64,000 nucleotides of DNA from Fibrisoma montanum (GCF_003583365.1 NZ_QXED01000003.1:434001-498000), one strand, 5' to 3'; counted from the first letter of the stretch, positions 1 through 8,716 are shown. The notes: generated by a model not told the origin, from the letters alone. A program made the numbers and translations.

Positions 1-164
1 AGGCCTACTTCATGCAGTACCTTCCCTCCCTCACTGATTTTGGGGTGCAGCGCGACGTTTTACCGTCCGGCGAAGACCGGTTGCTTGAGTTTCTGCGTCA
101 CCTGCTGTTTTCCTCCCTGAATGCTCCCCTTCACGAATTGCCGCCTGTCCATACAAAACGCTAA
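1..164 (+). CDS. C-terminal end of an unidentified protein (partial)
   Basis: An open frame enters from the left edge and stops at TAA 162-164, giving about 53 C-terminal residues. The tail is hydrophobic and probably helical in the middle (a DRLLEFLRHLLFSSL stretch) and ends in a basic VHTKR. No catalytic motif is visible, so I cannot name the family. A regulator with an all-helical C-terminal domain is one possibility, but that is a guess. Reading frame and stop are clear; function is unknown. Confidence 0.5.
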   Translation, partial: AYFMQYLPSLTDFGVQRDVLPSGEDRLLEFLRHLLFSSLNAPLHELPPVHTKR

Positions 165-281
165 AACCGCTTTTTTGGGGCTTTTGTACTTTGCTCAGAA
201 AATCATATCACCTTAAAAACAGATAGCACTATTTTTTAGCGTTATTAGAAAAATACAAAATCTATTCGTTTCAAGGAACCT

Positions 282-313
282 TTTGTATATTTTTTATAAT
301 CGTTGTACTTTAC
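282..313 (+). promoter_or_regulatory. candidate Bacteroidota-type promoter
   Basis: TTTG at 282-285 is followed after 20 nt by TACTTTAC at 306-313, close to the Bacteroidota housekeeping consensus TTTG-N19/20-TAnnTTTG. It would give a leader of about 115 nt for the secreted protein starting at 436. The surrounding 165-435 is very AT-rich and holds no gene. Confidence 0.35.
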
Positions 314-435
314 CAATATAAACCCGTTTCATTATCAGGAATCTTTGTTAATGAATTGTGAATCAGTGCTTCTCCCCTTGCATTAAAGCGGTTTGTGCCC
401 CCACCTTTGTCACGGAAAAATAAAATTTTACACCG

Positions 436-1041
436 ATGAAACAGTTCCGTTTATCCGTAGCCGTACTGCTGACAGTATGGGGTCTGGCTGGCATGGGAGG
501 TGCCGTTGCCGACAATGGTTCGGGAGTGAGTGGGGTGAAAGTAGTGAAGTCCGAGCAAAAGAAAGTTCGTTTACATACAGAGGCAGGACAGCCGGTCGAC
601 GTTGCCCTAATCGACGCCGATGGCAACGTGCTTTATCAGGGTAAGGTTTCATCTGCCAAATCGAAAGATTTGACGTTAAACCTGAACAGTCTGCCCGACG
701 GTCAGTATTTTCTGACGGCCAGCACCAATACCTGGTGGATGTCGCAGGGATTGATTATCCAGGCAAATGCCGTGAACGTTGATGCACGCAAACTCCGGCA
801 GCTTGAGCAGCCGCAGGTTACTACGTACGCCAAGAACAAGGTGCAGGTTGTACTGCCTTCAACGAACGTAGACGATGCAAACGTAGCGATCTACGATGCC
901 CAGAACGTACCGGTACTGACCGAAACGCTCAATAGCACGATCCGCCGGTACGACCTGTCGTCGCTGCCCGAAGGGTCATACACGTTCGTTGTTGGCCCGA
1001 GTGAGAAAAAATTCTCTACCCGGATTGACATTCGTCGTTAA
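436..1041 (+). CDS. secreted protein with two beta-sandwich repeats
   Basis: The 201-residue product starts with a signal peptide (positive N-terminus, hydrophobic VAVLLTVWGLAGM, cleavage probably near residue 25). The mature part has two similar segments, about 45-110 and 125-200. Each pairs a V-x-(L/I)-x-D-A-(D/Q)-x-x-V-L strand with a later L-x-S-L-P-(D/E)-G-x-Y motif. That spacing is typical of the short Ig-like/Por-type or DUF3244-like sandwich modules of Bacteroidota envelope proteins. No Cys lipobox is present, so it is probably periplasmic or exported. It stands alone with its own promoter candidate and a strong terminator at 1142-1175. Binding partner unknown. Confidence 0.7.
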   Translation: MKQFRLSVAVLLTVWGLAGMGGAVADNGSGVSGVKVVKSEQKKVRLHTEAGQPVDVALIDADGNVLYQGKVSSAKSKDLTLNLNSLPDGQYFLTASTNTWWMSQGLIIQANAVNVDARKLRQLEQPQVTTYAKNKVQVVLPSTNVDDANVAIYDAQNVPVLTETLNSTIRRYDLSSLPEGSYTFVVGPSEKKFSTRIDIRR

Positions 1042-1141
1042 GCCAGTTTTCTAAGCGGTTTACTAACCCGTTGCATTCGTTAGTATGCGTATTCCGTATC
1101 CTGGCTTTTCGGACAAGCCTTGATACGTCACCCTCTCCCCG

Positions 1142-1175
1142 CCGGTGCACTCGTTTGAGTGCACCGGTTTTTTTT
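1142..1175 (+). terminator. rho-independent terminator
   Basis: A perfect 11-bp stem (CCGGTGCACTC, 1142-1152, with its complement at 1157-1167), a GTTT loop and eight Ts at 1168-1175. It ends the transcript of the secreted protein upstream. Confidence 0.9.
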
Positions 1176-1207
1176 GGCTCTTTCTCCCAACTGGCGGGCT
1201 CGCCCCT

Positions 1208-2161
1208 CTACTCACCCGAGCTACCCCGCTGCTGGCTGATCAGCTTCGCCAGTTTTGGGGAAATTTCAGGCTCTTCGCCCCGAATCCTCAGAATGGACAG
1301 CTCTTTCAGTTTTGACTCAAACACGATGTCCACTTCCTTGCCGTATGTATTGACCATTGAGTAAAGCCAGTCAGCATGCGCTTCTTTGCGGGCTTTCGGG
1401 TCTTCGTGGTCGCGCCGGGAATCCGAAAAGTGAAACACCGGGCGAACATCCCACGTATCGTAGGCCATCAGAAATGCTTCCTCTTCGGTCAGGCCGTCGG
1501 GGTGCAGGGCGTGGTGGAAGTAATCAAATACCACCGGCGTCCCGATGGCTTCGTGAAGCCGGACCAGATCGTTTACGCTGTAGAGCCCAGGCCGGTCGTC
1601 GTTTTCGACCGTCAGCCGGGCGCGGAGGTTTTCGGACAGGCGGGTTCTGAAATTCGTTTCAAACCGGGCCAGGGTAGCGGCTTTGTCGCCGTAGGTCCCC
1701 CCCGCGTGGATGTTTATTTTATTCCAGTGCGAAGGCTTCAGGCCCATCAGATCAAACAGTTCTGAGTGGTATTCCAGATCAACCACCGTATTGTCGAGCA
1801 CCTTCCCTTGTCCGGCCAGGTGATTGAACGGGCCTGGATGAACCGTCAGGCGAATGGGTCGGCTACCAATCTCTTCCAGCGTAGCCCGGATCTCGGGGAA
1901 GTCGGGCAGGCTGCTGATTGCATACTCCGATGCCCACGGAAACAGGTCCGACGAGATGCGGAAGATGCGAAAGCCGTGCTCAAGGTTCCAGTCCACGACC
2001 TTCAGCAAATCCTGTACGTTCTTCAGCGCCAGCTCTGAAGCGTACTGAACCCCCCGTTCGGTAAATGTCTTTTTTATCATCCCCCGATTCGTCACAATTT
2101 TATCAGCCTGTAGGCTCAGGTTGATGCAGGCGTAACCAACATTTTGTGGTGTCAATTTCAT
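1208..2161 (-). CDS. uvsE: UV damage endonuclease UvsE/UVDE
   Basis: ATP-independent endonuclease that nicks DNA 5' to cyclobutane dimers and 6-4 photoproducts and starts alternative excision repair. The 317-residue product has the TIM-barrel UVDE architecture: GYACINLSL at 9-17, FRISSDLFPW around 67-76, HPGPFNHL at 108-115, NIHAGGTYGDK at 150-160, TVENDD at 184-189, FDYFHHALHP at 212-221 and HFSDSRR around 244-250. The His/Glu/Asp residues in these motifs (H108, H152, E186, D213, H244) match the metal ligands known for the family. ATG start at 2161; length is normal. Monocistronic and convergent with the preceding gene. A photoproduct-lyase-like gene at 31696 is a second UV repair candidate. 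Confidence 0.93.
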   Translation of the reverse strand: MKLTPQNVGYACINLSLQADKIVTNRGMIKKTFTERGVQYASELALKNVQDLLKVVDWNLEHGFRIFRISSDLFPWASEYAISSLPDFPEIRATLEEIGSRPIRLTVHPGPFNHLAGQGKVLDNTVVDLEYHSELFDLMGLKPSHWNKINIHAGGTYGDKAATLARFETNFRTRLSENLRARLTVENDDRPGLYSVNDLVRLHEAIGTPVVFDYFHHALHPDGLTEEEAFLMAYDTWDVRPVFHFSDSRRDHEDPKARKEAHADWLYSMVNTYGKEVDIVFESKLKELSILRIRGEEPEISPKLAKLISQQRGSSGE

Positions 2162-2284
2162 ACGTAGATAACTTCAGCGATGAATTGACAGTTTTATAAA
2201 TTACCGTTCGTTCAAAAGTTGTAGCCATATTGTGACACTACCGTTACACATGCTTACTTTATGCATTCGCCACTCCCTGGCCCC

Positions 2285-3190
2285 ATGAAGCTTTTTTTCT
2301 ATCGTTTTGTCGCCTTAACCGGTCTGTTTCTTACGAGTTGCGTAAATCTTAAAACCGTAAATACCTTCGGGTCGTCGGCGGTTACGGGATTGCAGCAGGG
2401 CTCGACCGTACCCGCTACGTTCACGTCCGTATATACGGAACGTACGCTGGCCGACTCCCTGAGCCGGCATCCATTCAACCGCATACCTTTGATCGGGCCG
2501 GAATTTACCAGCAGCATCCGGCAGGACTCCCTTAGATCGTATCAACTGGCCGATAGCCTGACGCTTGCCGTGACGGGGCTGCTAGCCGATTATTTTCAGG
2601 CCATCGCCGACTTTTCAGCTACCGGCAGCACCTTCACGCCCGTTCGGCTCAAGTCGGCTGCGTTTGATCAGTATCTACAGGGCTCGCGGCTTAAGCTGTC
2701 GCCTGACCAGACGGCAGCGGCCAACCGCCTGGTTAACCTCCTTGGCTCTGCCGCTACCAACACCTACCGACGGCGTAAACTGTCGATCCTTATCACGAAG
2801 AGTCACGACGACGCGCAGCAGGTTCTGTCCGCGCTGGTATTTGCCTACGAACGCCTGGCCGACGTTGTCGAAATCAGCCGGGATCAGGCCTATGGTCACT
2901 ACCGAAACCTGCTGATTCAGGACCCCGCGCTGACCTATTCGCAGAAACGGGAACTGGCTCAGAAGTGGCTGAACACGAGCAAGACTATCGACCAGACCCG
3001 ACAAACCATATTGACTTATGTACAGACACTAAAAACGATACAGGCCGGTTACCGGGAAGTATATAAAAACCGCTACTTACTGAAAAGCAAGGCGTTAATT
3101 GCTAATATCGATCCGTACTTGTCCAGGCTCAAGGCGCTGAAAGCTGACCTTGAACAACTCAATCTCACGAATGGAAGACTTAACCCCTGA
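2285..3190 (+). CDS. lipoprotein of unknown function
   Basis: I chose ATG 2285 because it gives a clean lipoprotein signal: MKLFFYRF, a hydrophobic core and the lipobox LTSC (Cys about residue 19). The mature region of about 280 residues is mostly alpha-helical with many Leu/Ala/Gln-rich segments, such as VFAYERLADVVEISRDQAYGHYRNLL, suggesting a helical bundle or coiled coil. There is no enzyme motif. The reading frame overlaps the next gene by 20 bp, so the two are probably translationally coupled. Likely anchored to an envelope membrane. Function not recognised. Confidence 0.7.
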   Translation: MKLFFYRFVALTGLFLTSCVNLKTVNTFGSSAVTGLQQGSTVPATFTSVYTERTLADSLSRHPFNRIPLIGPEFTSSIRQDSLRSYQLADSLTLAVTGLLADYFQAIADFSATGSTFTPVRLKSAAFDQYLQGSRLKLSPDQTAAANRLVNLLGSAATNTYRRRKLSILITKSHDDAQQVLSALVFAYERLADVVEISRDQAYGHYRNLLIQDPALTYSQKRELAQKWLNTSKTIDQTRQTILTYVQTLKTIQAGYREVYKNRYLLKSKALIANIDPYLSRLKALKADLEQLNLTNGRLNP

Positions 3191-3575
3191 ACAGATCGTT
3201 GAACTAGCCGACAGCTACCGACGAACCGCCCGGGCATTAGCCGAATTTCAGCTAACCCACTGGCCGGACTTATCGCATGAGCAACACCTGGATCTAAACG
3301 CGTATCAGAACAGCCTGCTAAACCGGGCGCAGGACCTTATGACGTTTTCTGTGCGGCTGGCCTTTCACGAAGCGGGGCCGATGATTGATGCCATTCTGCA
3401 GGCAACGGAAGAAGCCCGGTCGGGCTTAAAACGGATCAGCAACCTGACACTGGCTCTGAACGTAGGGGCCATAACCGTTGCCCTGGCCGCGAACATTGCC
3501 CGCGCGAATCCGAAAGGAATACAGTCAGCCCTGAAGGAATTAGGTGAGCTGCTGAAGATGGAGGGTGAAGAATGA
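3171..3575 (+). CDS. small helical protein, coupled to upstream lipoprotein
   Basis: The 134-residue product starts at ATG 3171, inside the end of the lipoprotein gene (20-bp overlap). An earlier in-frame start at 3150 would lengthen the overlap for no gain. Predicted all-alpha; a hydrophobic stretch about residues 92-112 (LTLALNVGAITVALAANIA) could be a single membrane segment. The C-terminus is Lys/Glu-rich and the TGA stop lies inside a purine-rich repeat element. The overlap suggests a two-component pair at the envelope: lipoprotein plus membrane-associated partner. Function not recognised. Confidence 0.6.
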   Translation: MEDLTPEQIVELADSYRRTARALAEFQLTHWPDLSHEQHLDLNAYQNSLLNRAQDLMTFSVRLAFHEAGPMIDAILQATEEARSGLKRISNLTLALNVGAITVALAANIARANPKGIQSALKELGELLKMEGEE

Positions 3576-3661
3576 GGAGAAAGGGAGGAAAGGTAAAAGG
3601 GAGGAAGGGAGAAAAGAACCGGTTGCTCACATGTCTTTCCTCCCTCCTCCTTTTCTCCCTT
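3563..3661. repeat. polypurine/polypyrimidine hairpin element A
   Basis: A purine-only stretch from about 3574 on the plus strand, broken by a single T near 3594, is followed after a short spacer (3618-3633) by a pyrimidine tract at 3634-3661. The arms are imperfect complements with GGGAGGAAAGG-type units. The right arm abuts the stop codon of the FKBP gene (CTA 3662-3664 on plus). The left arm contains the stop of the upstream gene. Similar elements lie at 10988-11067 and 39058-39163. Confidence 0.75.
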
Positions 3662-4114
3662 CTATACTATAATTCCGGAAGCCGGTTTTACGCCTACCAG
3701 TTCTACGTCGAAAACCAGATCCTGACCGGCCAACGGGTGGTTGGCATCGAGCGTTACGCTGTCGTTGGTCAGGTCACGCACGATGACCGGAATTGGCCGG
3801 GGGTTACCATCTTCGTGCATATTCAGGGTCATACCCACTTCAAGCGGAATATCAGCCGGAATATCCGTGCGGTTCAACGTGAATATCATTTCTTCGTTTG
3901 CCGGGCCGTAGGCGTCTTCGACCGGAATCTGAATGGTTTTCCGTTCGCCCTCGTTCATGCCCGTAATGCCTTCATCAAAGCCTCTGATTACCTGACCGCT
4001 ACCAAGCTGAAACTCCAGCGGAGTACGTCCCTCCGATGAGTCGAAAACGGTTCCGTCGGTCAGTGTACCGGTATAATGCACCTGTACGGTGTCGCCGGAT
4101 TTTGCCTGTGCCAT
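3662..4114 (-). CDS. FKBP-type peptidyl-prolyl cis-trans isomerase (SlyD-like)
   Basis: Catalyses cis-trans isomerisation of X-Pro bonds and usually has chaperone activity. The 150-residue product starts with the FKBP strand VQVHYTGTLTDGTVFDSS (about 10-27) and LGSGQVIRGFDEGITGM (about 38-54). An insert-in-flap domain then leads to the hallmark NHPLAGQDLVFDVELVGV (about 124-141), typical of SlyD/FkpB proteins. There is no signal peptide, so it is cytoplasmic. It lacks the His-rich nickel-binding tail of E. coli SlyD. ATG start at 4114. Monocistronic; its stop touches repeat element A. Confidence 0.9.
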   Translation of the reverse strand: MAQAKSGDTVQVHYTGTLTDGTVFDSSEGRTPLEFQLGSGQVIRGFDEGITGMNEGERKTIQIPVEDAYGPANEEMIFTLNRTDIPADIPLEVGMTLNMHEDGNPRPIPVIVRDLTNDSVTLDANHPLAGQDLVFDVELVGVKPASGIIV

Positions 4115-4175
4115 AATTGTGGTTGTTTTGTGAACACTGACGTAAATGTACCCAAACTTCCGGCACCCGAGAGGG

Positions 4176-4811
4176 CTACACGCTAATTTTTGCCCACTGA
4201 CGGATCAGGAACAGCATTTCGTGCTGTAGGGACTCGGCCCGGTCGTCGTTGTACCAGCGCTGGGTCTGCTCGGCCGTTTCAGCATAGGGTCGTTTCTCTG
4301 CCTTCCATTGCATCACCAGGGCCTGCAACGCTGCCGGCCGGGGTCCCCACGTACCCCGCTCGGCCAGGGTATCGGCGTTCAGGCAGATCAGTTTGGGGAT
4401 AGACCGCGACGTACCGTTGGTCAGGTAGGCGTCCATCACATCCAGATGCTTATCCCGCAGAATCAGCCGCATCTGCACGTTTGGCGTCAGATCGGTCATT
4501 CGCTGCAGAACGGGCAAAATCTGGGCTGCGTCTCCGCACCACGATTCGGTCAGCACGAGCCAGATCCAGCGCTCAGGTACGTTTTGCAACGCTTCGGCTA
4601 GCTCGGGCTGAATAACCGTAAACCGGCCAACCCGGCTCATCCGGTGCAGATTCAGTTTGGTAAATCCCAGTACTTCAGGCGTATTATAACCGGGCGATTC
4701 AGAGGTGGTACGCCCCTGCGCCAGCAAATCGGCCGACAGAGTAACGTACTGATCATACGTGTAAGCTGATGCAATCAGTTCATGGGTAATGCTAGGCGAT
4801 GCGGTGGACAT
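4176..4811 (-). CDS. thioredoxin-family protein with monothiol-type WCGD site
   Basis: A 211-residue cytoplasmic protein. Residues about 80-150 form a thioredoxin fold: RWIWLVLTESWCGDAAQ, then a cis-Pro segment SIPKLICL. The active site has one Cys (W91-C92-G93-D94), so the usual second Cys of CxxC is missing. That argues against ordinary disulfide reductase activity and fits a widespread family of thioredoxin-like proteins in Bacteroidota with unknown substrates. The N-terminal 75 residues and C-terminal tail (RPYAETAEQTQRWYNDD) are extensions particular to this family. ATG start at 4811; stands alone. Confidence 0.8.
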   Translation of the reverse strand: MSTASPSITHELIASAYTYDQYVTLSADLLAQGRTTSESPGYNTPEVLGFTKLNLHRMSRVGRFTVIQPELAEALQNVPERWIWLVLTESWCGDAAQILPVLQRMTDLTPNVQMRLILRDKHLDVMDAYLTNGTSRSIPKLICLNADTLAERGTWGPRPAALQALVMQWKAEKRPYAETAEQTQRWYNDDRAESLQHEMLFLIRQWAKISV

Positions 4812-5054
4812 GATGGGATTTATCAGGCGCTGGTATAACAGCAGATTCGGCCGTTTTTGTTCGGTAAACTTATGTTAGTTATCATTGAATTACCAATCAA
4901 TTGACTGTATGACAATCATTTAGGAAGTTACATTCTATCATCTTGTCGGCCATAACCCTGCAACTATGTATCCCGACTGGAATGACATAAAACGACCCTA
5001 CTATAATGGTAGTTGATGGATTGGATTGCTTACCATACTTCACGGTAAACGAAT

Positions 5055-5080
5055 AAAGCCCGGCCGATTAGCCAGGCTTT
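5055..5080 (-). terminator. terminator of the proS-nudix transcript
   Basis: A 10-bp stem, AAAGCCTGGC with GCCGGGCTTT when read on the minus strand, with one G-U pair and a 6-nt loop, followed by ATTCGTTT. It lies 19 bp past the Nudix stop. The rest of 4812-5054 contains no gene I can support. Confidence 0.65.
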
Positions 5081-5098
5081 ATGTTTTACTTCTTTTTA

Positions 5099-5605
5099 TC
5101 AGCTTCCCTGCTGATACACAACGACATCCTCAATTTCTTCGCGCATGGTTAACAGTGTTAACTGCGCGTCAAACTCGGCGCTGAAGGCAAAGGGTTTGCT
5201 CCTGAGCAGATAGTCATAGATGAACCAATCGGTTTTAGGCGTCGGTACATTCAGTACGTCGGCAAACTCGATCCACTCAAGCGTTCCCTCGTTGCAGGGC
5301 GGTGGCGGTACTCGTTCAATCTCGGCCACGTATACGTAGCTGGTCCAGTTATAGGCTGTCGGAGAGCTTTCGGTTAAGACCCCACAAAACGTCATCCGGT
5401 CGGCCCTGATTCCGGTTTCTTCCCAGGTTTCGCGGTAAGCCGCCTGAACCGGACTCTCGAACGGATCGAGCTTGCCGCCGACCGGCGTATACTGGTCTTT
5501 GTTTGGTTCTTTCAGCCGTTTCAGCAGCAAAAACGCAGTACCGTGACGAAGCACACACAGCACTGCCGTACGCTTCAGGCCGAGGGGTACGCTCAATGAA
5601 CCCAT
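5099..5605 (-). CDS. Nudix hydrolase
   Basis: Hydrolyses a nucleoside diphosphate linked to another moiety; the actual substrate cannot be read from the sequence. The 168-residue product carries a complete Nudix box at about 44-66: G44 with E50, then REtwEEtGI at 58-66, supplying the Mg2+-binding glutamates. The N-terminal LKRTAVLCVLRHGTAFLLLKR is the first strand pair, and DQYTPVGGK precedes the box. It resembles MutT/8-oxo-dGTPase-like members that hydrolyse (d)NTPs. It lies 3 bp downstream of proS and is surely cotranscribed with it, ending at the terminator 5055-5080. Confidence 0.88.
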   Translation of the reverse strand: MGSLSVPLGLKRTAVLCVLRHGTAFLLLKRLKEPNKDQYTPVGGKLDPFESPVQAAYRETWEETGIRADRMTFCGVLTESSPTAYNWTSYVYVAEIERVPPPPCNEGTLEWIEFADVLNVPTPKTDWFIYDYLLRSKPFAFSAEFDAQLTLLTMREEIEDVVVYQQGS

Positions 5606-5608
5606 AGC

Positions 5609-7081
5609 TTAGTAAGCCCGGGCAAACACAACCCGGCCTTTCGATGGTTTTCCCGAAAAGATATCAACGCCCTCTTCCGGCTCCTGATCGAACGGAATGC
5701 AGCGTATAGTCGCTTTCGTTTCTTCCTTGATAGCCTCCTCAGTTTCGGGGGTGCCGTCCCAGTGCGCCAGAATAAAGCCACCTTTCTCGATCTGTGCCTT
5801 GAACTCGTCGTACGTATCAACCCGGAAGGTGTTGGCCTCCCTGAACGACATAGCCTTCTGGTAAATTGTCCGCTGAATGTCCTCCAGCAGAAGCTTGATC
5901 CGCTCCGTCAGGCCCTCGAACGGTACCGTTTCCTTGGTTTTCAGATCGCGCCGGGCTATCTCTATCGTGCCGTTTTCCAGGTCGCGGGCGCCCATGGCCA
6001 GCCGGACCGGTACGCCCCGCAGTTCATACTCGGCGAATTTCCAGCCCGGTGAGTTCGCATCGGAGTCGTCGAACTTCACCGAAATCCCGGCTTTCCGCAG
6101 TTCCTGAATCAGGGGCTTAATCTTCTCCGACAACTGCGCCAGTTGTTCTTCCTTGCGATAGATCGGCACGATAACAACCTGAATGGGCGCCAGTTTCGGC
6201 GGCAGCACCAGGCCATCGTCGTCGGAGTGGGCCATGATCAGCGCCCCCATCAGGCGGGTACTAACCCCCCATGACGTACCCCAGACGTAGTCGAGCTGGT
6301 TCTGTTTGTTCAAAAACTGCACCTCGAATGCTTTCGCAAAATTTTGCCCCAGGAAGTGCGAGGTTCCGGCCTGTAACGCCTTGCCGTCCTGCATCATGGC
6401 TTCAATGCACAGCGTATCCTCGGCCCCCGCAAAGCGCTCGTTCGGCGTTTTGGCCCCACGTACTACCGGCATAGCCATCCATTCTTCGGCAAAGCTGGCG
6501 TATACCTCCAGCATCTGCCGGGTTTCGTCCATCGCTTCCTCAGCGGTTGCGTGGGCGGTATGTCCCTCCTGCCACAGGAATTCGGCTGTTCTGAGGAAAA
6601 TCCGCGTCCGCATCTCCCAGCGCACTACGTTGGCCCACTGATTGATCAGCAGCGGCAGATCGCGGTACGACTGAATCCAGTTCTTGTACGTGCTCCAGAT
6701 AACGGTCTCTGACGTCGGGCGGACGATCAGTTCCTCTTCCAGTTTAGCTTCCGGGTCAACAACCACGCCAGAGCCATCTTCGGCGTTCTTCAGCCGGTAA
6801 TGCGTCACTACGGCGCACTCCTTGGCAAACCCCTCTACGTGTGAGGCTTCCTTGCTCAGGAACGATTTGGGGATAAACAGCGGGAAATACGCGTTGGAAT
6901 GGCCGGTTTCCTTGAACATATCGTCCAGCGCACGCTGCATTTTTTCCCAGATCGAGAAGCCATACGGCTTGATCACCATGCAACCACGAACGGCTGAGTT
7001 TTCGGCCAGATCCGCTTTTTTAATGAGTTCGTTGTACCATTCGGAGTAGTTTTCGCTACGGGAAGGAATCGCTTTTGCCAT
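5609..7081 (-). CDS. proS: prolyl-tRNA synthetase (short, archaeal/eukaryal-type)
   Basis: Charges tRNA-Pro. The start at 7081 gives [29 protein letters not shown], the normal N-terminus of this family; an open frame continues 54 nt upstream but that part is repeat sequence. The 490-residue protein has class II motifs (motif 2 around [26 protein letters not shown], motif 3 [23 protein letters not shown]), an anticodon-binding domain, and the C-terminal zinc-type extension ending in RVVFARAY. It lacks the YbaK-like editing insert of E. coli ProRS, as expected for the 480-500 residue type common in Bacteroidota. The leader is long and structured (repeat at 7087-7202). Confidence 0.95.
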   Translation of the reverse strand: MAKAIPSRSENYSEWYNELIKKADLAENSAVRGCMVIKPYGFSIWEKMQRALDDMFKETGHSNAYFPLFIPKSFLSKEASHVEGFAKECAVVTHYRLKNAEDGSGVVVDPEAKLEEELIVRPTSETVIWSTYKNWIQSYRDLPLLINQWANVVRWEMRTRIFLRTAEFLWQEGHTAHATAEEAMDETRQMLEVYASFAEEWMAMPVVRGAKTPNERFAGAEDTLCIEAMMQDGKALQAGTSHFLGQNFAKAFEVQFLNKQNQLDYVWGTSWGVSTRLMGALIMAHSDDDGLVLPPKLAPIQVVIVPIYRKEEQLAQLSEKIKPLIQELRKAGISVKFDDSDANSPGWKFAEYELRGVPVRLAMGARDLENGTIEIARRDLKTKETVPFEGLTERIKLLLEDIQRTIYQKAMSFREANTFRVDTYDEFKAQIEKGGFILAHWDGTPETEEAIKEETKATIRCIPFDQEPEEGVDIFSGKPSKGRVVFARAY

Positions 7082-7086
7082 AAGTA

Positions 7087-7202
7087 AGACGTTGGATGCT
7101 GAACGCGGGATGCTGACGTAGTGGAGGTTAAACATTAGACCGAAACACGGCGTTTAGTGTAGTATCTAATGGCTGGTATCCATTGTCCGGCATCCGGCGT
7201 CC
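7087..7202. repeat. heptad hairpin element D in the proS leader
   Basis: On plus, 7-nt units run from 7087 (AGACGTT, then GGATGCT at 7094 and again at 7108). On minus, complementary units run down from 7202 (GGACGCC, GGATGCC, GGACAAT, GGATACC, later AGATACT at 7167-7161). The arms are imperfect complements; an inner pair CATTAGA (7133-7139) / TCTAATG (7165-7171) closes the middle. The element ends 5 nt from the proS start codon, so it would form a structured 5' leader. Confidence 0.7.
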
Positions 7203-7263
7203 AAAAAAAGTTTAGAAGGTTTTAAACCCTGCTGAACAAATAGGAATCTAATAGGTTGAAAAC

Positions 7264-7301
7264 TTGCAAAGATAGGTTTTTCCTCTATTTTTGTAATCAA
7301 A
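7264..7301. promoter_or_regulatory. overlapping divergent promoters for proS and the lipoprotein gene
   Basis: Plus strand: TTG at 7264-7266, 19 nt, TATTTTTG at 7286-7293, matching the Bacteroidota -33/-7 pattern and giving a leader of about 72 nt to 7373. Minus strand: TATCTTTG (7274-7267), a perfect TAnnTTTG, with TTTG at 7301-7298 (spacer 23, slightly long). The two promoters interleave, so only one polymerase could bind at a time. Confidence 0.45.
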
Positions 7302-7372
7302 CCGTTTACTCCTGCGTTATGGATTTAACGGCCAAATAATATGAGCCTTTATTACGATAATCCCCTTGCCCA

Positions 7373-8692
7373 ATGAACACGCAACGCGTATATCGATACC
7401 TGGCGCTGGCCGCGCTGCTGGGTTTCTGGAGTTGTAGCTCCAGCCGGCAGACCGCCCGGAACGCAGGCGAAATTGATGACTTGTACGGTAACTCGGCCAG
7501 TGCCGAGGTGTATGCCAGCAATTCGTCCGAACCCACCCGGGATGCCCAACGGCTTGATCGTCCCCGACGCTCGGCCCGCAACGCCAACCCCGAGTATTCG
7601 GAGGATCAGCAGGCTTTTGATGCTAACTCAGATGAGTACTATTCAGAGCTGAGTGCCCGCAAACTGAAGCGGGGGCTTTCTCCCGATCCGGGCTGGAACA
7701 CCGACAATGACTACAACGCCGGCTTTGTGAACGGCTACTATGCAGGCGTCGGTAATCCGGCTTTCAACGCGTACCGCTGGAATCCGTGGGGGTATAACAA
7801 TACCTTCAACAACGGCCTGAATTTCGGCCTTGGTCTGGGCCTTGGCTCAACCTGGGGCTGGAACCGGTTCGGCTACGGCTTCGGCGGTGGTTTTTACGAT
7901 CCGTTCTTTAGTCCTGCCTATGCTTTCAACAGCCCATTCTATTCGCCGTTTGGGTATGGCTACGGTGGTTTCTACGATTCGTTCTACAGTCCCTACTACG
8001 GTGGCCTGTATAGTCCGTTCTACGGTGGTGGAGCCTTCGGTGGCTGGGGCCGTCCGGTGTATGCCGGCAATGTGATTGTAACGGGTGCAGATCCCTACCG
8101 GAACAACCGGGTATACGGTGCCCGGAATGACCGGTCGTCGGCCCGGTACAACGATGCGTTTGTAAACACGCCCCGTCCGGCCACATCTAATGGTGGTCGT
8201 CGGTCAGGCGATGCGTATTACTCATCGGGTAATGGTACGTCGGCGTCTACGAACAATACAAACGGCCGGACGAACAGCGATTCGTACTACGCTCGTCCGC
8301 GGTCGAACAGCCGCGGTACGTACTACTACGACAACGGTTCGTCGAGCGGTGGCCGCACCAGCAGTGGTACCGGCACCTACACGGCTCCGTCGTATAACAG
8401 CGGTAACTCCGGCAGCGACTACTATGCTCGTCCGCGGTCGAATAGCCGTGGTACGTATACACCGGCTCCGTCGAACAACGGCAACAGCCGGGGTAGCTAT
8501 CAGCAGCGTCAGCCGAGTTACCAGCAACCGAGCTATCAGCAGCCTTCTTACCAAAGCCAGAGCCGGGGTAGTTACTCCGCACCGACTCCCAGCTACAGCG
8601 CCCCCGCCCCAAGCGGTGGCAGCCGGGGTGGCAGCAGCGGTAGTAGCTCTGGAGGCTATTCGGGCGGTGGTGGCTCACGCGGACCGCGCTAA
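7373..8692 (+). CDS. Gly/Tyr/Ser-rich low-complexity lipoprotein
   Basis: The 439-residue product has a lipoprotein signal (LAALLGFWSC, Cys about 21). A charged region (20-110) follows, including repeated pairs of basic and acidic residues, then a segment about 120-245 dominated by Gly, Tyr, Phe and Pro (FYSPFGYGYGG, YSPYYGG and similar). The rest is Ser/Gly/Asn/Arg-rich. The motif YYARPRSNSRGTY occurs twice (about 303 and 361), then QQPSYQQPSYQ repeats and a GGSRG tail. This composition suggests a disordered, possibly self-associating surface or envelope protein; no enzyme fold is visible. It has its own promoter and terminator. Function unknown. Confidence 0.75.
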   Translation: MNTQRVYRYLALAALLGFWSCSSSRQTARNAGEIDDLYGNSASAEVYASNSSEPTRDAQRLDRPRRSARNANPEYSEDQQAFDANSDEYYSELSARKLKRGLSPDPGWNTDNDYNAGFVNGYYAGVGNPAFNAYRWNPWGYNNTFNNGLNFGLGLGLGSTWGWNRFGYGFGGGFYDPFFSPAYAFNSPFYSPFGYGYGGFYDSFYSPYYGGLYSPFYGGGAFGGWGRPVYAGNVIVTGADPYRNNRVYGARNDRSSARYNDAFVNTPRPATSNGGRRSGDAYYSSGNGTSASTNNTNGRTNSDSYYARPRSNSRGTYYYDNGSSSGGRTSSGTGTYTAPSYNSGNSGSDYYARPRSNSRGTYTPAPSNNGNSRGSYQQRQPSYQQPSYQQPSYQSQSRGSYSAPTPSYSAPAPSGGSRGGSSGSSSGGYSGGGGSRGPR

Positions 8693-8716
8693 TCAGCACC
8701 GTTCATCAAAATTACG

